Assembly: GCA_030593665.1 (NCBI GenBank)
Contig: JAUVGS010000080.1
Coordinates: 1 to 7,876, forward strand
Length of the DNA: 7,876 nt
Direction: 5' to 3'
Origin: Chitinivibrionales bacterium
GTDB taxonomy: Bacteria; Fibrobacterota; Chitinivibrionia; Chitinivibrionales; JANQEN01
How positions within the stretch are numbered: position 1 is the stretch's first letter; each line of letters opens with the position of its first letter. The position numbers and the translations under genes are program-made. The notes under the pieces were generated by a model. That model did not search any database, was not told where the DNA came from, and saw nothing but the letters and a program-made list of their open reading frames with translations. This document shows, piece after piece, positions 1 through 6,593 of the stretch.

Positions 1-494
1 GTGTACTTTCCCGTTCAGGTAAAGAAATATCTTTAGAGCAGGTAGAGGATGCGGTTAAATTGGCGCGTACAGCCGGTTTAAAAATCTGGCTGAAATTTAT
101 AATAGGACTACCTGGAGAAACACCACGGTCAGTTAAAAATACTATACGACTGGCATCCAGATTAAATCCCGAACGTTTTTCAGCGGCTACTATTGTGGCA
201 TACCCCGGCAGTAGCATTTATAACTGGGCAATAGAGGGTACTCATGGTTATCGATTATTATCTAATCAATGGAATCATTTTGATAAATACCTTGCTTCTT
301 CTGTTGAATTGGATTCTCTGTCTATTCGCACGATGAAAAGACTACAAATACAGATGGTCATTGAGGTGTATCTTCGCAACTTTCGGTTCCGCGAATTATT
401 CCACGTTGTAATTCGTAATGCCTCGGCGATTCCAATAGTAATACTCAATTTAATTCAAACCGTTTTTAAAAAAAATCAACGAATAAACAATTAA
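1..494 (+). CDS. Radical SAM protein, C-terminal part (5' end outside window)
   Basis: The reading frame is open from position 3 (first full codon gta) to the TAA at 492-494. The N-terminal region with the CxxxCxxC iron-sulfur cluster motif lies before the window. What remains matches the second half of a radical SAM TIM barrel of the B12-binding/BchE-like type. It has a helix ending in VEDAVKLARTAGLKIWLKF, then the strand and turn FIIGLPGET, then RLNPERFSAATIVAYPGS followed by IYNWAIEGTHG, matching the family's P(Y/F)PGTxLYxxA region. After this come a tryptophan/aspartate-rich stretch (NQWNHFDKY) and a helical C-terminal tail. A TTG at 60 is not the true start, because similarity to the family continues upstream of it. 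Substrate and reaction cannot be told from this part. It converges on the DUF296 gene with a 4-nt overlap. Confidence 0.85.
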   Translation, partial: VLSRSGKEISLEQVEDAVKLARTAGLKIWLKFIIGLPGETPRSVKNTIRLASRLNPERFSAATIVAYPGSSIYNWAIEGTHGYRLLSNQWNHFDKYLASSVELDSLSIRTMKRLQIQMVIEVYLRNFRFRELFHVVIRNASAIPIVILNLIQTVFKKNQRINN

Positions 495-934
495 CCTACC
501 TCCAGCAATTCAAACCCCGACCTCTCATCCTTAACCCGCTTTGCCTTAACATCAGTCAACTCCATAATAACCACCTCATTAATCAACCAGCAATCAGCAC
601 CCTTTCTAGGGCACCCAACGATCACGTTATCCGCTCTACCCATCGCAGCATGCATATGCAGGGTTATCTTTCCATCATTAGTGGGAAACAGGGTGCCGAC
701 TCCCATTATTTCATGCGCATCGGTGAAATTTGTTGCCATGGGTACCGGCGGGCGGGAGTGGGTGTCTTCCGGTCCGACAACAATACCGCCATTCTGGATT
801 CCGCCTATTACCCAAACCATCCCATGCTGTATACGCTCCTCTGCTGCTGCTTTAATTATGGAATCATACATAGAATCCCCATCCTCTAATCGTATTACAA
901 CGATTTTCCCGGTACTACCTGTAGTGTATAGCAT
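491..934 (-). CDS. PPC/DUF296 domain protein
   Basis: A 147-residue single-domain protein. The pattern is that of the PPC (DUF296) family. It opens with a strand, IVVIRLEDGDSMYDSI (about residues 11-26), matching the family's RLxxGEDL start. A GGIQNGGIVVG turn follows (44-54), then HEIMGVGT (74-81), corresponding to the family's EIxxLxGT, then the hallmark HMH (93-95), and finally INEVVIMEL (118-126). Bacterial PPC proteins form trimers and often carry a histidine metal site; their cellular role is poorly known, while plant relatives are fused to AT-hooks. The family's usual GGHL segment reads VGCPR here, so one common His is missing. The ATG at 934 has only a weak AAAGAAA purine tract as a ribosome binding site. 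Its stop shares TTAA with the stop of the convergent radical SAM gene. No AT-hook is present, so DNA binding should not be assumed. Confidence 0.82.
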   Translation of the reverse strand: MLYTTGSTGKIVVIRLEDGDSMYDSIIKAAAEERIQHGMVWVIGGIQNGGIVVGPEDTHSRPPVPMATNFTDAHEIMGVGTLFPTNDGKITLHMHAAMGRADNVIVGCPRKGADCWLINEVVIMELTDVKAKRVKDERSGFELLEVG

Positions 935-1143
935 TTTCTTTATTTATAGGTAAGTGTTCACAGAACGCTGAAATTGTAAACGGCTACGTTTCATGTTTTT
1001 TCCCAATTTCTAATTTCAAGCCGTGAACGGCTACATTTATTAAAAAGGTATTTGTAATTTTTTATCACGAAGGTATTTTATATAACCCAACATAATGTAT
1101 ATATATTTATACCAAAGTACAATATATTCTTGAAAAGGGAATT
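935..1143. other. Repeat-bearing intergenic region between divergent genes
   Basis: About 209 bp separate the start of the DUF296 gene (- strand) from the small membrane protein gene (+ strand), so promoters for both should lie here. The right half (about 1040-1130) is extremely AT-rich. Possible + strand elements are TTGTAA at 1052-1057 with TATTTT at 1074-1079 (16-bp spacer), but the match is weak. A small dyad GTTC-ACA-GAAC at 956-966 lies just upstream of the DUF296 start and could be an operator. The left half holds the repeats listed separately. Confidence 0.5.
969..1038. repeat. Short direct and inverted repeats (REP-like cluster)
   Basis: Two copies of GT(A/G)AACGGCTAC(G/A)TTT lie at 977-991 and 1024-1038, differing at 2 of 15 positions. 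The first contains AAACG-GCTA-CGTTT (978-991). The second sits in the dyad AGCCGT-GA-ACGGCT (1019-1032). Around the first copy, GAAATTG (970-976) is inverted as CAATTTC (1004-1010), and AATTTC recurs in tandem at 1005-1010 and 1012-1017. Such dense nested repeats resemble degenerate dispersed intergenic palindromes. Copy number elsewhere in the genome cannot be seen from here. Confidence 0.55.
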
Positions 1144-1320
1144 ATGTTTTACAGAAAAAAAGATCACTCCTGGTACTGGCACACCCTCTGGCTGTTGCTA
1201 TTTTGTCTTATTATGTTTTCAATCGCCCGGTTCTTTATGAAAACGGTAAGTAAAAATAATATTCCTACAAGAGTGAATAATAAGAAGAAAGTTAAGGAAG
1301 AGGCACCACTTTTTATTTGA
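1144..1320 (+). CDS. Small single-pass membrane protein, 58 aa, unknown function
   Basis: The ATG at 1144 follows AAAAGGGA (1133-1140), a plausible though close Shine-Dalgarno site, and the frame runs 58 codons to TGA at 1318-1320. The protein begins MFYRKKDHSWYWH, continues with a hydrophobic helix at about residues 15-32 (TLWLLLFCLIMFSIARFF), and ends in a Lys/Arg-rich tail (MKTVSKNN, RVNNKKKVKEE). Positive charge lies on both sides of the helix, so topology is uncertain. The gene stands alone on the + strand, convergent with the FHA-transglycosylase gene 5 nt away. I recognise no family. Support comes from the ribosome binding site, the clean membrane helix and the filling of an otherwise empty gap. 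It could still be a chance frame. Confidence 0.55.
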   Translation: MFYRKKDHSWYWHTLWLLLFCLIMFSIARFFMKTVSKNNIPTRVNNKKKVKEEAPLFI

Positions 1321-1325
1321 TACAA

Positions 1326-2969
1326 CTAAAAATCAAGTTCAATAAAATCATCCTCCTTTGAATCGGGAATCCTCGAAGTTCCACCTGGTCCAAAACCATA
1401 CATGTCCCTGTTTTCATCAATAATCATCAGGGCAAGCATCCGGGGAATGTATTCATTAGTCTCTTCGGCAAGGTATCCCATACGGTAGATATACCAGAAG
1501 TCACGGTTGCGCATAGGATCGTCAATTTTCCTCAGGGCGCCCATAATTCTGCCTTCACCGGCATTATAAGCAGCCATGGCAAGCATCACCGAACTCTTCC
1601 CGCCGAAAATACCGATAAGGTCCTTAAAATATTCTGCCGCTGCATAAGTTGCTTTTTCAGGATTGCACCGTTCATCAACAGTTTTTGTAACTTTCAGGCC
1701 GTACCGGCGGCCCGTATGCGGCATAAACTGCCACAATCCACGAGCACCGGCATGGCTGAGCGCCTTCGGATTAAAACCGCTTTCAAGCATTGAGATATAG
1801 GCTAATTCGATCGGCAATTTTTTCCGTTGAAATATTTCATAGATCATCGGGAAATAGATGTTTTTACGATGTAAATACCGTCCGATAGTTGATTTCATAC
1901 GCCCGGAATAAATGTCGATATGATACTTGACCCGCTCAACCATCTTCTGAGGGATATGATAATTAGTCTCACCAAAACGGACCATAATATCATCGATCAG
2001 TTTCTCAGTAGTATCCATATAAAATTTGCTGTAATCATCTTCATTAAGATTTTCTTTTACCGAGGCAAGCTGCTTTTTTGTCTCCTCCAGATCCTGGATC
2101 AATCTGGCCAGTTCTTTTTTATTCATATCGGGATTGCTGTTTGCATTAAAAATTTTATTCTCGTAGGTATCTAATTTTTCCTCAAGGGTCAGCCCCTTAT
2201 TAAGCATCTGACGGTACTGCAACATACGGATCCCCAGAAACAGAATAATAAGCAATGAAACGCCGGATACAATGCCGACAATAATCATCCACTGATTTGT
2301 GTTTTTTTTGCGGGCGCCATGCGCGCTTTCCAGAAGAGAGGCCTGGGACTCGCTGATTTTCCCTCTGTCAAGTATCTTCTCCAGCCGCTTGTCATTTTTC
2401 ATAAGGGAGTGCATATCATCAACACCCATCTTGTTTTTCAGCAGCTTCTCTTCCATTTCCATGGTCATGGACGCCGGCAAAGGAATCGTTGCTTCACCGG
2501 AATGTCCCCTGGTGATAATACCGTCTGCGGTACGTGTCGCATTTACCGTTGAAGAGGTCGGCGGTTTCTTACGCATCTCGCGGTTCTCGTTTTCTAAAGT
2601 CCGCGCCTGGGTATCTATCTCATTTCCCTGCCCTGCAGCAGGACTGTCAGGAAGCTCTTTCTCTGAAGTAACCAGTTTCAATCTCGGCCCCATCTTACCA
2701 AAGCCGATAACATGGTTCAAAACAAGTTCCTGTTCATGAATCCTATTTTCATTCACATAGGTGCCATTGGTACTCTGCATATCCTGTATCATTATTTTAT
2801 CAGGCGATTTATACACAATAGCATGGTGGCTGGATACGGCGCGTTCACCGGAATGAAGGGCAATAGTATTGGATGAACTTCGACCGATACTTATCGCACC
2901 ATCACGAATGAGGTATCGTCTCCCCTGTTCTAATCCTTTAATAACTTCAAGATAATAAAACATAGGCAT
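1326..2969 (-). CDS. FHA domain - transmembrane - MltD-like lytic transglycosylase
   Basis: A 547-aa protein with three parts. Residues 3-100 form an FHA domain, which binds phosphothreonine: GRSSSN (29-34), SSHH (46-49) and STNGT (66-70) are the conserved loop residues. A Ser/Thr- and charge-rich linker (101-226) leads to one membrane helix (about 227-249) preceded by RKK, which predicts the N-terminus inside. A coiled-coil-like segment (about 261-310) follows. Residues about 335-525 form an SLT domain of the MltD type: catalytic Glu396 in ESGFNP, GARGLWQFMP (408-417), DERCNP (432-437) and AAYNAGEG (466-473). The expected reaction is non-hydrolytic cleavage of peptidoglycan glycan strands, giving 1,6-anhydro-muramyl ends in the periplasm. 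Unlike E. coli MltD it has no LysM repeats. The ATG lies 1 nt after the kinase stop; no strong Shine-Dalgarno is visible, so coupled translation is likely. Met3 is an alternative start. Confidence 0.92.
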   Translation of the reverse strand: MPMFYYLEVIKGLEQGRRYLIRDGAISIGRSSSNTIALHSGERAVSSHHAIVYKSPDKIMIQDMQSTNGTYVNENRIHEQELVLNHVIGFGKMGPRLKLVTSEKELPDSPAAGQGNEIDTQARTLENENREMRKKPPTSSTVNATRTADGIITRGHSGEATIPLPASMTMEMEEKLLKNKMGVDDMHSLMKNDKRLEKILDRGKISESQASLLESAHGARKKNTNQWMIIVGIVSGVSLLIILFLGIRMLQYRQMLNKGLTLEEKLDTYENKIFNANSNPDMNKKELARLIQDLEETKKQLASVKENLNEDDYSKFYMDTTEKLIDDIMVRFGETNYHIPQKMVERVKYHIDIYSGRMKSTIGRYLHRKNIYFPMIYEIFQRKKLPIELAYISMLESGFNPKALSHAGARGLWQFMPHTGRRYGLKVTKTVDERCNPEKATYAAAEYFKDLIGIFGGKSSVMLAMAAYNAGEGRIMGALRKIDDPMRNRDFWYIYRMGYLAEETNEYIPRMLALMIIDENRDMYGFGPGGTSRIPDSKEDDFIELDF

Positions 2970-2970
2970 A

Positions 2971-5343
2971 TTATGCTGTTTTGAAGGCTCGTTTTACAAG
3001 ATTACCAAGAACAAAGGTATCTTTATCCTGTATAAGGTTATTTAATACTTTCTCAAGGTTCGTACCCATCTCTGGCGCCGACCCGAAGCGTTTCCCCGGA
3101 TCTATAGCCATTGCACGCTCAATAACATCAACCAGTTCTTTCGGTAAAAAAGATGAACTCCTGAGCGGTTTATATTCCCCACGGGATATCGCGGACAACA
3201 GCGAAGGCACATCAGTCTGGGGAAATGCCCGATGACCTGCTACCAGTTCATACAGAGTAACGCCAAGTGCATACACGTCTGTAAGCCGGGACAACTCTCC
3301 TTCTTCTTTAAACTGCTCCGGAGCAAGATAGGGCAGTGTCCCGATAACCTTACCCGTATCAGCAGTATGAAGGCTTACCGATCCCGGCCGCGCAATACCA
3401 AAATCAGTGAGCTTAATATGACCGTTTTTACTTAATAAAATATTTGCCGGTTTCAGATCACGATGTACGATACCTTTATAGGTTTCACCGTAAACAGTAA
3501 CGACCTGATGGTGAGCATAATTCAGCGCCCGGCACACAAGAATTCCGATCCCCATAATTTCCACAGGCGTCAAGGACTTGCATTTCTTGACAACATCCTC
3601 AATTGATGCGCCATTGATAAATTCCATTTCGAGATAAGGAAGTGTATGCCACTCCCCCACACCATAGCATTGCACAATGTTAGGATGGTTAAGATTTGCA
3701 AATATTCGGATTTCAGTCTCAAAACGTTCGAGCCACTGTTCAGGCTGTCCCGGTTTTATAACCTTTACCGCACGATACACTTCCATGCGGGGGTGCCAGA
3801 TAAGATAGACATCAGCCATGCCGCCGCTGCCAAGACACTTGATAATTTTGCCGCCAGCCAGCTTCCGAAACCCCTCAACCACGGAAATATCCGGTGGTTG
3901 TGTGCCTTGAGCGACATCGGCTTCAACCATGGTTTTATCCGCTCCCTGCATCAGGATATCGTCTGCTGATGACGGTTTCAGCTTCTTCTGAACAAAGGAT
4001 GCCGTATCATTTGAAGGGATTGATTGAATAAAATTTTTCTCTTCAGGCGGCAGCAAGATATTACTCTCATCACTGACCTTTGGATCAAGATTGAGTGATG
4101 ATTTCTCAATAATAATAATATCCGATTTCTGGGTCGCAAGCCACACCATCAATAAAACCCAGGCATACAGATGAAAGCCCGAATTCCACAGGTAGCCTGT
4201 TTTTTGTAACAACATTAATCCAAAAATAATACCGGCAATCACGATACCCGTGCTGACAATAATAGCGAATTTCTTTTTTGAACCCGGGAAAAGCAGAACG
4301 CATCCCGGAAATATAAACAAAAGGACAATTATATTTACGGTAAAAAGGAAACCACTGCTTTTAATCCAGGCATTATCCAGAATGTCGCAAGCAGCAGTTG
4401 CCCATAGTTCAACACCGGGAAACTGGGTGCCGACCGGGGTAATAAAGAAATCGGAAGGAGATGATGGCGCATCGGTAATGCCCACGAAAACCAGTTTCCC
4501 TTGAATACGGTCAGGGCCGGCAGCTCCGGATATAACATCTGAGGCGGAAATGGTCCGTATCGTCCCGGATTCTCCTCGAAAATTAAGGCGAACAGCCCCG
4601 GTCCCTTTCATAATACGCAGCCTCTTTGTATCAAAAAGTATTGATCCGTTACCATCGAGAATGAATTGATTGGGTTTTAATTGAAGGAATGATGCACTCG
4701 CTGCAAGGCCGAATGAGGGATAGTATTCCTTCCCTGCACGGATTACATGAATCAGCTCTCTGAGCTTCTGGCTTGTTCGTCTTGTTGAAACATTAAGGAA
4801 GCCGGCGCGGTTAGCGTGCCGGGTTAAATAAGGGTCACCGAATGAAACTTTTCCTGCCGTATAGCCAAAATTTATACGAAGATCATTCTGATTCTTAAAC
4901 ATTAAAAACCGATGTTTATAGGCCTCTGTGGTAACCATTGCCATTTTCGTTTCGGGATTATCGGTCACTGCATCAAGCCGCATACCAATGACAAGGTTTT
5001 TCACTTTACAAAACACCGCCGCAAGGCTGTCACTTCCCGGATCGTCAACGCGTTTTGGAAACAGAAAATCAAGGGCAATCACGCGGGGAGAACAGGCTTC
5101 TATCTGCTCTATTAAATGGGCAATGGTCGATCTGGGCCAGGGCCAGGCGCCAATCTCGTCGATACTTTTCACATCAATCCCGATAATGACTACCGAATCA
5201 GGCGTCTCGGATTTTACAAAGGAAAAACTCATATCATAAAAAATGTTTTCAACAATCGGGACAACGTTGTGTATAACATACACGGCACAGAGGAAAACCA
5301 GGGTGACACCAATAAGAATAAGCAGTTGTTTTTTCTGTCTCAT
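2971..5343 (-). CDS. CHASE2-domain transmembrane Ser/Thr protein kinase
   Basis: A 790-aa receptor kinase. A first membrane helix (about 7-28) is followed by a CHASE2 sensor domain (about 33-320, with VVIIGIDVKSIDEIGAWPWPR near the start and the GKLVFVGITD segment at 282-291). Three more helices follow (about 332-353, 358-379, 387-404). KKK at 356-358 between the second and third fits a cytoplasmic loop, placing CHASE2 in the periplasm and the C-terminus inside. After a linker, a Hanks-type kinase domain spans about 498-765: glycine loop GSGGMADVY (505-513), Lys527 in AVKVIK, Glu544, HRDLKPAN (627-634, Asp629), DFG (647-649) and APE (674-676). All catalytic residues are present, so it should be active. 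Thr660, Thr663 and Thr669 in the activation segment are possible autophosphorylation sites. GGAG lies 5 nt before the ATG, which overlaps the upstream stop as TAATG. It is the middle gene of the operon. Confidence 0.95.
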   Translation of the reverse strand: MRQKKQLLILIGVTLVFLCAVYVIHNVVPIVENIFYDMSFSFVKSETPDSVVIIGIDVKSIDEIGAWPWPRSTIAHLIEQIEACSPRVIALDFLFPKRVDDPGSDSLAAVFCKVKNLVIGMRLDAVTDNPETKMAMVTTEAYKHRFLMFKNQNDLRINFGYTAGKVSFGDPYLTRHANRAGFLNVSTRRTSQKLRELIHVIRAGKEYYPSFGLAASASFLQLKPNQFILDGNGSILFDTKRLRIMKGTGAVRLNFRGESGTIRTISASDVISGAAGPDRIQGKLVFVGITDAPSSPSDFFITPVGTQFPGVELWATAACDILDNAWIKSSGFLFTVNIIVLLFIFPGCVLLFPGSKKKFAIIVSTGIVIAGIIFGLMLLQKTGYLWNSGFHLYAWVLLMVWLATQKSDIIIIEKSSLNLDPKVSDESNILLPPEEKNFIQSIPSNDTASFVQKKLKPSSADDILMQGADKTMVEADVAQGTQPPDISVVEGFRKLAGGKIIKCLGSGGMADVYLIWHPRMEVYRAVKVIKPGQPEQWLERFETEIRIFANLNHPNIVQCYGVGEWHTLPYLEMEFINGASIEDVVKKCKSLTPVEIMGIGILVCRALNYAHHQVVTVYGETYKGIVHRDLKPANILLSKNGHIKLTDFGIARPGSVSLHTADTGKVIGTLPYLAPEQFKEEGELSRLTDVYALGVTLYELVAGHRAFPQTDVPSLLSAISRGEYKPLRSSSFLPKELVDVIERAMAIDPGKRFGSAPEMGTNLEKVLNNLIQDKDTFVLGNLVKRAFKTA

Positions 5344-6320
5344 TACTTCTCCGAATAGAGCTCTGCAATACGTTTATCCCGTTCTTCATTCCACTGTTCC
5401 CAGGTGTCTGAAGACACCTTTTTAAAAGAGGTTACCGCTGAAGGGACGCCATCTTTACCAATCGTAATCTTCTGCATGGTACGGATAATCTGTGTCCACT
5501 CTTCCATGGTCACTTCACGGGGGCCGGGAACTTCATGGGGACCGGGAACTTCACCCAGATCGCCCGGCGATGTCCCTCCCTGCTTTGACGGCTGATTTTT
5601 TACCGCCACTTCTCCGCTGTATACTTTTACCTCTGCGGTACTGTCCTTATCAAGACTCGTCTGATACACGGTTCCATATACGCCGGCAACTGCTGTGGGA
5701 AGGGTAAGCTCAAAACGGCAGAACTTGCCGGAAAACTTTTTAACCTTTGTCCAGAGTGTGCCGCCTTTCAGCTTTACATTTGTCGCATCTTTACCGGATT
5801 TCTTTTCCCTGAATTCACCAAAGGTGAGACGGGTGTTCTCTTTCATCCGCACAACCGATTCACGGTTTATAATAATCTCAACCCTTCCGTTGGATTCCGT
5901 TTGAAGAACATCCCCGGGATTCACAAGTGTGTTAACGATTAATGGCGCTTTCTTTTCACTTCCTTTTTTTATGAGAAGCGCCTTACCTTCGACACATGTA
6001 ATTACCCCCTGTGTTATATTCACCTTTTTCTCAAACAGGGACGGTTTTGCTGTTTTCGTTTTCGATGGCGTCTGCGGCTTCCGAAGGACAAGTGTTGCCC
6101 CGGTCCGGATTAAATTAATATCTTCAAGCGAAGGGTTTAATCCTTTAATTGCCTCACCCATTTTTGGCGTATAGCACCCATAATAATCAATACAAATAAG
6201 ACTTACCGATTCACCCATTTTAATTACATGGGAAAACTTATCCGGATTACCGGCCCCTGCATAGTCAACCGCAAGGAACCCAATAAGCAATACTGCTACA
6301 ATAATCGATATCCTCTTCAT
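5343..6320 (-). CDS. Secreted LysM and FecR domain protein
   Basis: A 325-aa protein, first gene of the operon. It starts MKRISIIVAVLLIGFLAV, a Sec signal peptide with a likely cleavage after AGA (residues 21-23). A LysM-like module (about 29-80; HVIKMGESVSLICIDYYG ... GLNPSLEDINLIRTGATLVL) should bind peptidoglycan or another N-acetylglucosamine polymer. A FecR domain (about 103-242) follows, with GDVLQTESNGRVEIII, KLKGGTLWTKV, TAVAGVYGTVY and VKVYSGEVAV, all typical of the FecR periplasmic fold. A Pro/Gly linker with a hexapeptide repeat (257-270) leads to a charged helical C-terminus. The FecR here has no anti-sigma part and no membrane helix beyond the signal, so it is probably a soluble or wall-bound periplasmic sensor or scaffold. 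GAGAGG lies 8 nt before the ATG at 6320. Proteins of this architecture are often found beside CHASE2 receptors, which fits a partner role for the kinase encoded next to it. Confidence 0.9.
   Translation of the reverse strand: MKRISIIVAVLLIGFLAVDYAGAGNPDKFSHVIKMGESVSLICIDYYGCYTPKMGEAIKGLNPSLEDINLIRTGATLVLRKPQTPSKTKTAKPSLFEKKVNITQGVITCVEGKALLIKKGSEKKAPLIVNTLVNPGDVLQTESNGRVEIIINRESVVRMKENTRLTFGEFREKKSGKDATNVKLKGGTLWTKVKKFSGKFCRFELTLPTAVAGVYGTVYQTSLDKDSTAEVKVYSGEVAVKNQPSKQGGTSPGDLGEVPGPHEVPGPREVTMEEWTQIIRTMQKITIGKDGVPSAVTSFKKVSSDTWEQWNEERDKRIAELYSEK
5513..5554. repeat. 18-bp tandem repeat inside the LysM-FecR gene
   Basis: Two near-identical 18-bp units at 5513-5530 and 5531-5548 (cttcacgggggccgggaa, second copy with two changes), plus the first six bases of a third unit at 5549-5554. 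On the coding strand they give the hexapeptides EVPGPH and EVPGPR followed by EV (residues 257-270). The repeat is in frame and forms a flexible Pro/Gly linker after the FecR domain. It could vary in copy number by slippage. Confidence 0.85.
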
Positions 6321-6593
6321 ACTACTACCTCTCTGATAAGAAATAAAGAATGGTTACTACCATCCCAATAAAAACACATCTTTGTACAGATGATGCCTCT
6401 CTAGTGAGTCCCCTACAATATAACTTAATGATATAGCATAATTAAACCGGTACTGCGTAATATATAAAACTAAAGAAATATACTATATCAACGGAATTTT
6501 AGGTATTTTATGCTTTATATATATATTTAAAAGATTTAAAACCGTAAAACTATTCTTACATAACCATACTATACTAAACTAAGGACGCTGAAA
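6321..6593. promoter_or_regulatory. Divergent AT-rich promoter region between the sensor operon and the zinc-knuckle gene
   Basis: This 273-bp gap must hold the promoters of the leftward operon and the rightward gene. For the operon (- strand), TTGATA at 6486-6491 is a 5/6 match to a -35 box, with TATATA about 19 bp on (6461-6466). A second weaker pair is TTTAAT (6441-6446) with TTATAT (6418-6423), spacer 17. Either leaves a leader of about 90-130 nt. In that leader are two small dyads, CATCT-TTGTAC-AGATG on the + strand (about 6377-6392) and ATGGT-TACT-ACCAT (6350-6363), and the word CCTCTCT occurs twice (6328-6334, 6396-6402). For the + gene a TATACT -10-like box is at 6570-6575 without a clear -35. 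The block 6505-6541 is nearly pure A+T. Confidence 0.45.

Noticed and set aside
969..1038. CRISPR array
   Set aside because: Only two 15-bp units with mismatches, no further spacers or cas genes.
2299..2739. 146-codon + strand frame opposite the FHA-transglycosylase gene
   Set aside because: Antisense shadow of a gene with clear FHA and SLT domains; Ser/Phe-rich composition as expected for a reversed frame.
6317..6379. 20-codon upstream frame in the operon leader (- strand) whose TGA overlaps the LysM-FecR ATG
   Set aside because: The overlap is suggestive of a leader peptide, but there is no Shine-Dalgarno at a usable distance from its ATG and no codon pattern typical of attenuation.
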